Shown piece by piece: positions 1-6,507 of a stretch of 7,667 nt of DNA. A model generated the notes under the pieces. The model was not told the DNA's origin and searched no databases. It was given only the letters and a program-made list of their open reading frames with translations. The position numbers were made by a program, and so were the translations under genes. Within the stretch, counting starts at the first letter, position 1, and each line of letters opens with the position of its first letter. This stretch comes from JAVKSL01 sp039583695 (GTDB taxonomy: Bacteria; Actinomycetota; Acidimicrobiia; Acidimicrobiales; JAJPHD01). Where the stretch lies: the NCBI GenBank assembly GCA_039583695.1, contig JAVKSL010000117.1, positions 1 to 7,667 on the forward strand, in the 5' to 3' direction.

Positions 1-640
1 CCCCAGCGGCCCCCGCCCCCGCGGCCCCAGCGGCCCGCCTGGCTCGAAGCCCGGCCAGCAGCTCCTCCCTCGACCGGCCCCTCCACGCCAGGATCAGGAA
101 CGGGTCGTCGTCGAACGCCTCGGCCAGCAGGTAGTAGGTCGCGGCGATGTGCTTGCACGGGTTCGCCGAGTCAGGGCACGAGCAAGCGGTGTCGAGGTCC
201 CGCCGTGAGCGTGGGAACACTGAAAGCTTGCACGCCGCAAAAGCCTCCTCTATCTGCTCGGGCATCTCCCCGGCCAACAGCCTGGCGAGGAACACAGCCC
301 TGCCCGCCATGGCCCCCTCCACCCGCTCCCACTCCGCTGGCCCCAACTTCTCGACGGCGATCAGCACCTTGTACGGCTTGGCCCGGGAGCCCTGCACCGA
401 CGCGGTCACCAGGCCCGGGGTCACCGCCAGGTCCATCACCTGGCCCGAGCGGGCGTAGCGCCGTCCTCGCTCCAGGCGTGCCCCCATGTTGAACGACTCC
501 AGCACCGCGATGAACCGCTGCGACCACCAGGTCGCCCCGATCCGGCCCCTCTGCGCCTTGGCCCGGACCCCACCCTCGGCGGCGAGCGGCTTGGTCGGCG
601 CGGGCCAGCCATTCCAGGAGTCCCAACCACGTCTGGCCAC
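1..640 (-). CDS. SWIM zinc-finger protein (3' end outside window)
   Basis: Minus-strand frame, open from GTG at 640 to the left edge (213 residues, no stop). The SWIM signature CxCx(n)CxH is present as C153, C155, C162 and H164. SWIM domains chelate zinc and are thought to mediate DNA or protein binding. Before it is a conserved region with a WW-x-QRFIAVLESF block (residues 38-50), a GARLERGRRYAR block and a basic segment around 86-92. After it is AFDDDPF, then a basic helix and an Ala/Gly-rich tail made of near-repeats at the window edge. The start at 640 lies 11 nt after the SNF2 stop, with a purine-rich stretch between, so the two genes are probably co-transcribed and translated together. 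The family is usually found beside SNF2 ATPases in bacteria, so a role as partner or DNA-binding subunit of that ATPase is inferred. No other frame here makes sense as protein. Confidence 0.92.
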   Translation of the reverse strand, partial: MARRGWDSWNGWPAPTKPLAAEGGVRAKAQRGRIGATWWSQRFIAVLESFNMGARLERGRRYARSGQVMDLAVTPGLVTASVQGSRAKPYKVLIAVEKLGPAEWERVEGAMAGRAVFLARLLAGEMPEQIEEAFAACKLSVFPRSRRDLDTACSCPDSANPCKHIAATYYLLAEAFDDDPFLILAWRGRSREELLAGLRARRAAGAAGAGAAG

Positions 641-651
641 CTCGCCGGCCC

Positions 652-3600
652 CTATCCCTCGGCCACCGCATCGGCGGACAGCGCGACGACTGAGCGCAGC
701 GCCTCGGTGGACAGCTCGGTGAGCCAACCCTCACCCGTTCCCACGATTCGCTCGGCCAGCGCGCGCTTGGACTCGATCATCTCGTCGATGCGCTCCTCCA
801 GCGTGCCTACGCAGACCAGCTTGCGCACCTGCACGTCGCGCCGCTGGCCGATGCGGAACGCCCGGTCGGTGGCCTGGTCCTCGACCGCAGGATTCCACCA
901 GCGGTCGAAGTGGATCACGTGGTTCGCCGCGGTCAGGTTCAGCCCGGTCCCCCCCGCCTTGATCGACAGCAGGAACACGCTCGGCCCGCCCGCCCCCTGG
1001 AAGCGCTCCACCATCTCGTCGCGCGCGGCCTTGGGCACACCGCCGTGCAGCCAGGCCACCTCACGCCCCAGCCGTTCGCGCAAGTGGCGGGCCAGCATGG
1101 TCCCCATCTCGGCGAACTGGGTGAACACCAGTGCCCGGTCCCCCTCGGCAACGATCTCTTCCAGCGTCTCGACCAGCCGAGCCAGCTTGCCCGACCTGCC
1201 CTCCAGGCGCGACCCGTCACCGAGCAGCTGGGCCGGGTGGTTGCAGACCTGCTTGAGCTTCATCATGGTTGCCAGCACCAACCCACGCCGCTCGATGCCC
1301 TCGGCCTCGTCCACCTTGGCCAGCATGTTGTCAACCACTGCCTGGTACAGGGTTGCCTGCTCGCGGGTCAGGTTGCAGTAAACTTTCATCTCGAGCTTGT
1401 CCGGCAGGTCGGCGATGATGCTTCGATCGGTCTTGAGCCTGCGCAGGATGAATGGCTCGGTCACCCGCCGGAGCGTCCCTGCCGCTTCGTCGTCCCCGTA
1501 GCGCTCGATGGGCACCGCAAAGCGCTCCCGAAACACCTGCTCCGAGCCCAGCAGGCCGGGGTTCAGAAAGCTCATTATCGACCACAGCTCGACCAGCCGG
1601 TTCTCGACCGGCGTCCCGGTCAGCGCCACCCTCTGGGCCGCGACGAGGCGACGCACAGCCTGAGTCTGGCGAGCACCGCTGTTCTTGATGTTCTGGGCCT
1701 CGTCGAGCGCGATCCGTCCCCAGCGAAGCGCGCCCAGCACCTCGGCGTCCCGCGCCACGAGCGAATAGGTCGTGAGCACCAGGTCCGAGCGTCCCGTGAC
1801 CTCGGCGAGCTCGGCCCCCGACAGCCGTCCCGCTCCGTGATGCACGTGCACGACCAGCTCCGGAGCGAATCGCTGGGCCTCGCGTTGCCAGTTGCCGACC
1901 AGGGACATCGGGCAGATCACAAGCGTTGGAGAGGAATATGGTCCTGCTCGCCTCCCCCTCGTGCCCACCCCCGGCCCGTTGCCGGCGCCGGGCCGCCCCT
2001 CCCGCTCAGCGACCAGCAGCGCCAGCAGTTGCGCAGTCTTGCCCAGCCCCATGTCGTCAGCCAGGCACGCACCCAGCCCCAGGCTGCCCATGAATGACAG
2101 CCACGCCAGGCCCCGCTGCTGGTAGGGGCGCAGCTCGCCCGCAAATCCCACGGGAGTCCTCATCGGCTCCAGCTTGCGGTCGAGCGCGCCGTCGAGGAGG
2201 TCTCCCAACCATCCGTCTGCCTCCACGCCGACCACACCGAGTCCGGTCGGTGCTCCCAGGCCCGGCGCCAGCTCTCCCAGGCCCAGGCCCAAGGCCGCAC
2301 GCAGCACGGACCCGGCGTCCATCTCCCCGGCGCGCTCCTTGCCAGTCATCACAGCCAGCGCCGCAGCCAGCTCGTCGGCGCCCAGCTCCACCCACTGGCC
2401 CTTCACCCGCACCAGCGGTTCTTTCAGCTTGGAAAGGCGGCGCAGGTCGGTGACGCTGAGCTTGTCGTCGCCGAGGGCGACCTCCCAGCGGTAGTCGCAG
2501 ATCGCGTCCATGCCGAGCAGGCCCGAACCGGTGGTGGAGGCTTTCTTGGTCTTGGCGCGCAGGCGCATGCCCAGGCGCGAGCGCCGCCACCATGGCGGGA
2601 CCAGCACGGCAAAGCCACCTTGTTCGAGCAGGGGCACGCTGTCTCGCAAGAAAGCCGCGGCTTCGGGTAGGTCGAGCTCGATCTCCTCGGGTGCAGCGAG
2701 GGAGAGGGCGCGCTCGAGGACCGGGCAGAGCCTGCTTGCCTTACCCAACCCCTCGAGCAGGCGCTCCTGGGGGTGTTCCACGACGCCATCGAGCACCTTG
2801 AGGGCGTCACCGCCCTGCCACACTCGGGCCGCGGGCACCAAAAGGCTCGGGTCCTCGACCGCCTGCAACATGATCTCGAGGCGCCAGGGGTCGGTCTCGC
2901 CAACGGCCTCGTTGAGCCGCAGGCAGGTCCTGACCGGCCCGGTGACAACGCTCGCAGACGCGCGCCACTCGGCGACCGCGCCGGCCAGCTTGGACAGCTC
3001 GGCGGCGCCGGCGGAGAAGGTGGGATCGTCGGAAACCAGCGCGTCGAGCCACGCCTCGGCTGCGCTCGGGCCTGCCGCAAGACGTTTCCCCCTTCTCGCG
3101 GGGCCAAGCCGCCGCCCTGCCAGGCCGGCGCGAATCACTGCGTCCACGCTGGCCTCGAACAAGCCCCGCAGGACCCAGGCCCCGCCCGTAGGGCGCCCCG
3201 AACGTGGCGTGGAGACCTCGGCTCCGCAAAGCGGTGGCATCGCCGCCGCCAGCGCCCTGAGCCGGCTCAGGTCGCCCTCGCCGAGCACAGCCCGCCACCG
3301 ACCCTGCGCACTGGCATCGCCTGCGCTTCCCGCCCTGCCGGCCTTGGCGAGCACGACGTCGGGCAGCGCCCGGCCGCGCCCCACTACTTCGAGGGCCAGC
3401 TCCACGACCTTGGCGGTCCAAGCGACGGAGTCCGACACTCGAGGTTGACTCGGGCTGTCCACCCGGGCCAAGGCAAGCGCCACGTCTATCGCCTGGGACG
3501 GCTCGAATGCGAGGGCGTCCATGTACCAGGGCTCGAGTGCTGTTGCCGCCGGGCGCCCGGCGGCCCGAGGCTCAGCGGGGCGCAACACCTGGCAGGGCGG

Positions 3601-3846
3601 GGAGCCGATCGGGGAGGCGGCCGAAGTTGGCAGGAGGATTGTGAGCCGGCGCGCTGGTGGTGCCGGGGCACCGAGGCCGAGAGCAGGGAGCTCAATTTCT
3701 AAGAGGTCCCTGCTGGCGCCGAATGGGTGCTTGCGGGCTGCTTTGGACGTGCGAGCCCTGGGGGCGCCGGCTTGGAGGTCGGGGTCCTCCCCCCACACGC
3801 ACAGCTGCGCTGCTGCCGACCACACGGCGTGAAGGACGAGGGTCAC
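652..3846 (-). CDS. SNF2-family DEAD/DEAH-like helicase/ATPase
   Basis: A 1064-residue protein with a GTG start at 3846. It is a superfamily 2 ATPase of the Snf2/Rad54 type: DNA-stimulated ATP hydrolysis drives translocation on duplex DNA, usually to remodel protein-DNA complexes. The N-terminal ~560 residues are the bacterial SNF2-associated region, including the segment near 470-485 (LKEPLVRVKGQWVEL). The core follows: motif I DDMGLGKT (597-604), motif II DEAQ (715-718), motif III LTGTP (742-746), motif V SIKAGGTGLNL (961-971) and motif VI QATDRAFRIGQ (991-1001). All key residues are present, so the enzyme should be active. A Gly/Arg-rich insertion (about 616-637) sits between motifs I and Ia. 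The SWIM gene follows after 11 nt, forming an operon. Nothing indicates the physiological substrate; repair, transcription and mobile-element control are all possible. Confidence 0.97.
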   Translation of the reverse strand: MTLVLHAVWSAAAQLCVWGEDPDLQAGAPRARTSKAARKHPFGASRDLLEIELPALGLGAPAPPARRLTILLPTSAASPIGSPPCQVLRPAEPRAAGRPAATALEPWYMDALAFEPSQAIDVALALARVDSPSQPRVSDSVAWTAKVVELALEVVGRGRALPDVVLAKAGRAGSAGDASAQGRWRAVLGEGDLSRLRALAAAMPPLCGAEVSTPRSGRPTGGAWVLRGLFEASVDAVIRAGLAGRRLGPARRGKRLAAGPSAAEAWLDALVSDDPTFSAGAAELSKLAGAVAEWRASASVVTGPVRTCLRLNEAVGETDPWRLEIMLQAVEDPSLLVPAARVWQGGDALKVLDGVVEHPQERLLEGLGKASRLCPVLERALSLAAPEEIELDLPEAAAFLRDSVPLLEQGGFAVLVPPWWRRSRLGMRLRAKTKKASTTGSGLLGMDAICDYRWEVALGDDKLSVTDLRRLSKLKEPLVRVKGQWVELGADELAAALAVMTGKERAGEMDAGSVLRAALGLGLGELAPGLGAPTGLGVVGVEADGWLGDLLDGALDRKLEPMRTPVGFAGELRPYQQRGLAWLSFMGSLGLGACLADDMGLGKTAQLLALLVAEREGRPGAGNGPGVGTRGRRAGPYSSPTLVICPMSLVGNWQREAQRFAPELVVHVHHGAGRLSGAELAEVTGRSDLVLTTYSLVARDAEVLGALRWGRIALDEAQNIKNSGARQTQAVRRLVAAQRVALTGTPVENRLVELWSIMSFLNPGLLGSEQVFRERFAVPIERYGDDEAAGTLRRVTEPFILRRLKTDRSIIADLPDKLEMKVYCNLTREQATLYQAVVDNMLAKVDEAEGIERRGLVLATMMKLKQVCNHPAQLLGDGSRLEGRSGKLARLVETLEEIVAEGDRALVFTQFAEMGTMLARHLRERLGREVAWLHGGVPKAARDEMVERFQGAGGPSVFLLSIKAGGTGLNLTAANHVIHFDRWWNPAVEDQATDRAFRIGQRRDVQVRKLVCVGTLEERIDEMIESKRALAERIVGTGEGWLTELSTEALRSVVALSADAVAEG

Positions 3847-3927
3847 GAGCCACCCATACTACTCAGTGCAGCGGGCGCTCTACTCTGCTCTCGTCAGCCA
3901 GATCATGTCGGGCAAGGAGGCCGGACC
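3847..3927. promoter_or_regulatory. Divergent promoter region, SNF2 / DUF488
   Basis: This 81-bp gap separates two divergent starts, so it should hold both promoters. For the minus strand, TAGTAT (forward 3856-3861) lies 9 nt before the SNF2 GTG and would leave almost no 5' leader. For the plus strand, TACTCT (3881-3886) is the best -10 candidate. Neither has a convincing -35. Both assignments are inference. Confidence 0.3.
3914..3920 (+). promoter_or_regulatory. Strong Shine-Dalgarno site for DUF488 gene
   Basis: AAGGAGG, a full match to the anti-SD core, lies 7 nt before the ATG at 3928. It fixes that start over the longer upstream-extended frame beginning at 3727, which overlaps the SNF2 coding region. 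Confidence 0.8.
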
Positions 3928-4338
3928 ATGGGCCAGGGTGTTGAGGTACGGGTACGCCGGGTATACGAGCCACCCGAGCCCGACGGCGGGGCGCGGGTGC
4001 TGGTTGATCGGATCTGGCCTCGAGGCCTCACTAAGGCGAGGGCAAACCTCGACGAGTGGTGCAAGGAGGTCGCACCCTCGACGGCGCTACGAAAGTGGTA
4101 CAGCCACGACCCGGGAAAGTTCGAGGAGTTCGGTAGCAGGTACGTCGTCGAGCTGGACCAACCAGGTCGGCGCGGCGCATTGGACCACTTGATGCACCTT
4201 GCCAACAACGGCCCGTTGACGCTGCTCACCGCCACCAAGCAACCCGAGATCAGCGAAGCCGCGGTCCTGGCCAGGATACTTGGCGAACGATCTGTTTCTG
4301 CCGGAGCCCGGGAGTCGACTGCACGACCGGAAGGTTGA
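3928..4338 (+). CDS. DUF488 (YeaO-like) family protein
   Basis: A 136-residue protein that matches the DUF488 family, of which E. coli YeaO (about 115 residues) is a member. Diagnostic blocks are RVLVDRIWPRGLTK (23-36), WCKEVAPSTALRKWYSHDP (44-62), then FEEFGSRYVVEL (65-76) and LTLLTATKQPE (98-108). No signal peptide or membrane segment is seen, so the protein should be cytosolic. The biochemical function of the family is not established, and I do not assign one. The C-terminal ~16 residues (after ILGER) are beyond the usual family end and look unstructured. The start is set by the AAGGAGG site. The gene is divergent from the SNF2-SWIM operon and separated from the next gene by 115 bp, so it is probably monocistronic. 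Confidence 0.92.
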   Translation: MGQGVEVRVRRVYEPPEPDGGARVLVDRIWPRGLTKARANLDEWCKEVAPSTALRKWYSHDPGKFEEFGSRYVVELDQPGRRGALDHLMHLANNGPLTLLTATKQPEISEAAVLARILGERSVSAGARESTARPEG

Positions 4339-4418
4339 CCACCACGGAGTCTCCTGCACTTCCGAGCGCTCGCCGTTACCGAGAAAGCGGCTGTAGGGGA
4401 AGTTTCGTGCTCCCCAGC

Positions 4419-4447
4419 CGGACCACGGACGCTGGTACGGTTAGGGT
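4419..4447 (+). promoter_or_regulatory. Candidate leaderless promoter of membrane protein gene
   Basis: TAGGGT (4442-4447), which fits TANNNT, ends 6 nt before the GTG at 4454, so the transcript would start at or next to the start codon. CGGACC (4419-4424), 17 nt upstream, is a partial match to TTGACN. There is no strong Shine-Dalgarno sequence before the GTG. This is inferred from spacing and motif only. Confidence 0.4.
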
Positions 4448-4453
4448 GAAAGC

Positions 4454-4777
4454 GTGCCTGTTGCCGGTCTGTTCCGTCCCTCGGTTGTCTGCGTCACTGG
4501 TCTCGTGGCCGGTTTCGCTGTAGCCCGCGCCAGCGGCCGGCGGGAGGTCGGCGGAGCGATCTTCGCCCTTGCCGGGGCCTGGTGTGCGCGCCGGTGGTGG
4601 AAGTTGCTCGGGCCAGGGGCCGCGGTCGGCTTGGTGGGGCTCTACGCCGGGGCCATGGGCGGATCCCATCCCTTGGCCAAGAAGGTCGGGGCCTGGCCAT
4701 CGGTCGCGTGCGTGTCCGCGCTAGTGGTCGGCGTGTCGGAGGTCCTTACGTGGCGGTATGCGCCTCCAAGCCGGTAG
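4454..4777 (+). CDS. Small four-helix membrane protein, function unknown
   Basis: A 107-residue protein with a GTG start at 4454. Four hydrophobic segments can be seen at about 8-25, 33-47, 54-70 and 84-99. They are separated by short polar turns (SGRRE, RRWWK, and GGSHPLAKKVGAWPS at 69-83). The GGSHPLAKKVGAWPS loop looks conserved: I associate this arrangement with small uncharacterised actinobacterial integral membrane proteins. No catalytic motif or cofactor site is visible, and no function is assigned. The third codon positions are strongly G/C, as expected for a real gene here. It follows the DUF488 gene after 115 bp on the same strand but seems to have its own promoter. A short hairpin (4780-4792) lies just after the stop, too weak to call a terminator. 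Confidence 0.78.
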   Translation: MPVAGLFRPSVVCVTGLVAGFAVARASGRREVGGAIFALAGAWCARRWWKLLGPGAAVGLVGLYAGAMGGSHPLAKKVGAWPSVACVSALVVGVSEVLTWRYAPPSR

Positions 4778-5098
4778 GTGCTGCTGAGCAGCTCTGGTGT
4801 CGATCCTCTGGTCGGGCGGTGGTCACACCCGTCCTCGCCCATCACGCCGGGTCGGGCACTGGCGACTGAGCGACTCCGAGGCTCCCAGATGGGCTCCCAG
4901 GCCACCTCAGTGAAAGAGGCATTGGTGAGCCCCGACGGTGCGGATCACGTCATTGTGCTTCGGCGGACGCGGAGGAACTGCCGACGCAGTCGCCCACGCC
5001 CGGCATCTCGGAAACGATGTGCGCATCATCTGGGCCGGCCAGGATCGCCCGGGACTGAGCTGTCTCTGCGTCCCCGGTTGACCATCCTTGGCGGACGA
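4778..5098. other. Stretch without an intact gene
   Basis: No frame here gives a convincing full protein. Positions 4778-4909 show only a short tandem echo (GGCTCCCAG twice, near 4880-4900). From 4910 onwards a frameshifted coding remnant may exist and is listed separately. The longest open plus-strand frame turns into Arg/Ser-rich sequence that looks like out-of-frame reading. Confidence 0.5.
4910..5081 (+). pseudogene. Possible frameshifted NYN-like remnant
   Basis: One frame (GTG at 4910) reads VKEALVSPDGADHVIVL and then degenerates. The frame one base later, from 4962, continues GGTADAVAHARHLGNDVRII and stops at 5079-5081. Joined by dropping one base near 4961, the two halves resemble the part of NYN/PIN-like nuclease domains where a hydrophobic strand ends in an acidic SGD/SD-type motif and is followed by a helix and a G-x-x-V strand. 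In this copy the acidic residues at that motif are not present. The piece is under 60 residues and has no beginning. If real it is a decayed fragment; it could also be a chance coding-like stretch. Identification rests on pattern memory only. Confidence 0.25.
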
Positions 5099-5130
5099 CG
5101 TTCTGCCGACTACTCAACCTGTGCAGAACG
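5099..5130. repeat. 8-bp inverted repeat, probable TA operator
   Basis: CGTTCTGC (5099-5106) and GCAGAACG (5123-5130) are perfect reverse complements separated by 16 nt. The right arm ends 2 nt before the -10 box and 14 nt before the antitoxin ATG. Phd/YefM antitoxins repress their own promoters by binding paired sites there, so an operator role is a reasonable inference. The 16-nt spacer makes a transcription terminator unlikely. Confidence 0.5.
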
Positions 5131-5132
5131 GG

Positions 5133-5138
5133 TAGACT
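5133..5138 (+). promoter_or_regulatory. -10 box of antitoxin gene (leaderless type)
   Basis: TAGACT ends 6 nt before the ATG at 5145, and no Shine-Dalgarno sequence is present, so the message probably begins at the start codon. No good -35 hexamer is seen; the spacer region is taken up by the inverted repeat. Confidence 0.45.
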
Positions 5139-5144
5139 AAGCCG

Positions 5145-5417
5145 ATGTCTGAGGTTGGTGTCACCGAGGCCCGAGACCACCTCGGCCAGCTCGTCAGCCG
5201 AACGGAGTACAACGAGGAACGGATCGTGCTGACCCGTAACGGACGGCCCGTGGCGGCACTGGTGCCTATCAGCGTGTTGCGCGACCTGGAGGCCGCTGAG
5301 GATGCCGCGGACCTGGAGGCGGCCCACCGAGCAGTCGCCGAAGCGGGTCCGAACGTGCTGCATGCCCAGGTGTTGGCCGATCTTCTCGCCGATGAGGCAC
5401 AGCAACGTAGCGCGTGA
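5145..5417 (+). CDS. Phd/YefM-family type II antitoxin
   Basis: A 90-residue protein, the usual antitoxin size. The N-terminal Phd/YefM fold is recognisable: VTEARDHLGQLVSRT (6-20), ERIVLTRNGRPVAALVPISVL (25-45). This half dimerises and binds operator DNA. The acidic, helix-forming C-terminal half (47-86, rich in E, D and A) would wrap around and neutralise the toxin. The stop codon overlaps the toxin GTG by 4 nt (GTGA), the normal arrangement for translational coupling. An inverted repeat and a -10 box lie just upstream, which fits autoregulation. The antitoxin frame is intact although its partner toxin is frameshifted, so it may be a solitary antitoxin, perhaps protecting against a related toxin elsewhere or simply not yet lost. 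Confidence 0.93.
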   Translation: MSEVGVTEARDHLGQLVSRTEYNEERIVLTRNGRPVAALVPISVLRDLEAAEDAADLEAAHRAVAEAGPNVLHAQVLADLLADEAQQRSA

Positions 5418-5684
5418 GCTACGCGATTCGAGTGGAGACCATCAGCCCGCAAGCAGGTCCGCAGACTTGACGTGTCCGCCCGGCGGCGTGTGCTCGAGGC
5501 GATCGACAACCTGAGCCAAGAGCCGTGGCCAGTCGGATCGGTGGCCTTGACCGGCTCGCCAGGCTGGCGTCGCATCCGTATCGGCAGCTACCGGGTGGTG
5601 TACGAAGTCGACGACCACATTCTCGTCGTGCTCGTTCTGCGGGTCGGTTCCCGTGGCGGCATCTACCAGCACCTCGACGAGTAG
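5414..5684 (+). pseudogene. RelE/ParE-family toxin, frameshifted
   Basis: The expected start, GTG at 5414, reads MSYAIRVET and then leaves frame, stopping at 5468-5470 after 18 residues. The rest of the toxin is in the +1 frame, from about 5442: SARKQVRRLDVSARRR and onward to the stop at 5682-5684. Omitting one base near 5441 gives a continuous protein of 89 residues, the normal size for RelE/ParE toxins. The body is well preserved: GWRRIRIGSYRVVYEVDD, LVVLVLRVG and a final R-x-x-x-Y. RelE-type members are ribosome-dependent mRNA interferases; ParE-type members poison gyrase; I cannot decide which this is. The family's usual GHRR-x-VY end is GSRGGIY here, another departure. The only in-frame downstream start is GTG 5472 (70 residues), which would lack the first strand and most of the first helix and has no clear ribosome-binding site. 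Confidence 0.85.
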
Positions 5685-5696
5685 CGCAGGGGTGCG

Positions 5697-5716
5697 CGCA
5701 AGCCCATCCGCTTGCG
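5697..5716. terminator. Hairpin after toxin gene
   Basis: CGCAAGC (5697-5703) pairs perfectly with GCTTGCG (5710-5716) around a 6-nt loop, 12 nt after the toxin stop. There is no T-tract on either side, which is common for actinobacterial hairpins but weakens the call. Because the genes on both sides converge, it could serve both directions. Confidence 0.42.
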
Positions 5717-5745
5717 TCGCACAACGCCCGGCTCCGCGAAACCTA

Positions 5746-5761
5746 CACGGCTCGGGCCGTG
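5746..5761. terminator. Second hairpin between convergent genes
   Basis: CACGGC (5746-5751) and GCCGTG (5756-5761) enclose the loop TCGG, a compact 6-bp GC stem with a tetraloop, 26 bp beyond the SRPBCC stop when read on the minus strand. No T-tract follows. Together with the hairpin at 5697 it may form a bidirectional termination zone. Confidence 0.4.
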
Positions 5762-5786
5762 GGGCCGTGGTCGACAGTTGGGTGGA

Positions 5787-6254
5787 TCACTCGTGCTCGG
5801 CGAGGGCAGCCAGCCGGTCGAGCGATGCCCGAAGCTTGTCGACCGTGGTGGCCCGTGCACGAGCAAATCGGCACGCGTCAGTCAATCCGGTCCAATCGTA
5901 GATGTGTGTGACGCGCGTTCGCGACGGGTCAATCGGCTCGAGCTCCCAGACCCAGAGGTGCCCGGGCGGCTGTGCACCCGGCTCTGCTGGCCGCCAGGCG
6001 ATTCGTCGCCCCTCCTCGAACTCGACCACATGATTCTCCCGGACGCTGCCCCCGGTGAGCGTCATGTTGAACACGTCATCGACGGCCCTCACGCGCTGCC
6101 CACCGGCAGCCTCGGCCAGGTTGTCGTTACCGTCCCAGCACGGCTGTTGAGACGGGTCGGCAATCAGCTCAAAGATCCGCCCGGGCCCAGCCGCAACCTC
6201 GCGACTTGCGGTTACGACCCTCGGAGCTCCGTCTGAGCCGGCCATGCCCCCCAT
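5787..6254 (-). CDS. SRPBCC (START-like) family protein
   Basis: A 155-residue soluble protein of the SRPBCC/polyketide-cyclase-like superfamily, whose helix-grip fold encloses a hydrophobic ligand pocket. The pattern is typical: VTASREVAAGPGRIFELIADP (14-34), a W-D-G motif (40-42), then alternating strands (VFNMTLTGG, RENHVVEFEEGRRIAWRP, HLWVWELEPIDPSRTRVTHIYDWTG), and a long C-terminal helix (131-153). Length and architecture are complete. The ligand or reaction is unknown. Two candidate starts exist: ATG 6254, used here, and ATG 6245, which has a G-run just ahead of it (MAGSDGAP...). The family core begins after either. The gene faces the toxin-antitoxin pair across two hairpins. It is the only clearly intact gene between 5418 and the right edge. 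Confidence 0.88.
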   Translation of the reverse strand: MGGMAGSDGAPRVVTASREVAAGPGRIFELIADPSQQPCWDGNDNLAEAAGGQRVRAVDDVFNMTLTGGSVRENHVVEFEEGRRIAWRPAEPGAQPPGHLWVWELEPIDPSRTRVTHIYDWTGLTDACRFARARATTVDKLRASLDRLAALAEHE

Positions 6255-6507
6255 CCAAGCACCAAAGAAAGTCGGTGGTCAACCAGGCGTCAACCGATGC
6301 CATACAATCCCGCAAGCCGATCTCCCGATCGCCTATCGGTGATGACCCAGTGCCTCGCCGGGGTCCTTGACGTCGTCGTAGGGCCTTCGGCCTGTGGGAC
6401 GACCGGAGCATCGGCGCCGGTGGGGCGCGAGAACCCGTCGATCCGGGCGGGTGCGTACTCGGGCCGGGTGCCGTGGCCCGCCGCTCAGATGAGCTGTTCG
6501 GTGTCGC
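6255..6507. other. Intergenic, no gene recognised
   Basis: About 250 bp between the SRPBCC start and the kinase remnant stop. An 84-codon plus-strand frame (6297-6551) crosses it, but its sequence resembles no family and runs into the remnant on the other strand. The only structure seen is a short direct repeat close to the SRPBCC start. Confidence 0.5.
6278..6295. repeat. Two GTCAACC repeats, 11 bp apart
   Basis: GTCAACC occurs at 6278-6284 and 6289-6295; on the minus strand it reads GGTTGAC twice, 24-40 nt upstream of the SRPBCC start. The period is one helical turn. Each copy contains a TTGAC -35-like core, so one may be a -35 element and the pair could be a regulator site. No matching -10 box is convincing. 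Confidence 0.3.

Noticed and set aside
910..2097. Long open plus-strand frame (395 codons) opposite the SNF2 gene
   Set aside because: It is the antisense of a well-conserved SNF2 core with all motifs intact; long antisense frames are expected at this G+C, and its translation resembles no family.
2510..3702. Two long plus-strand frames opposite the SNF2 N-terminal region
   Set aside because: Ser/Arg/Pro-rich translations typical of out-of-frame high-GC sequence, fully overlapped by the SNF2 gene.
3727..3927. N-terminal extension of the DUF488 protein
   Set aside because: It overlaps SNF2 coding sequence, adds no family similarity, and the AAGGAGG site points to ATG 3928.
4780..4792. GCTGC-TGA-GCAGC hairpin after the membrane protein gene
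   Set aside because: Only a 5-bp stem with a 3-nt loop and no T-tract; too weak to call a terminator.
4950..5575. Two minus-strand frames of about 150 codons
   Set aside because: They are antisense to the antitoxin and toxin coding sequences, which have recognisable motifs.
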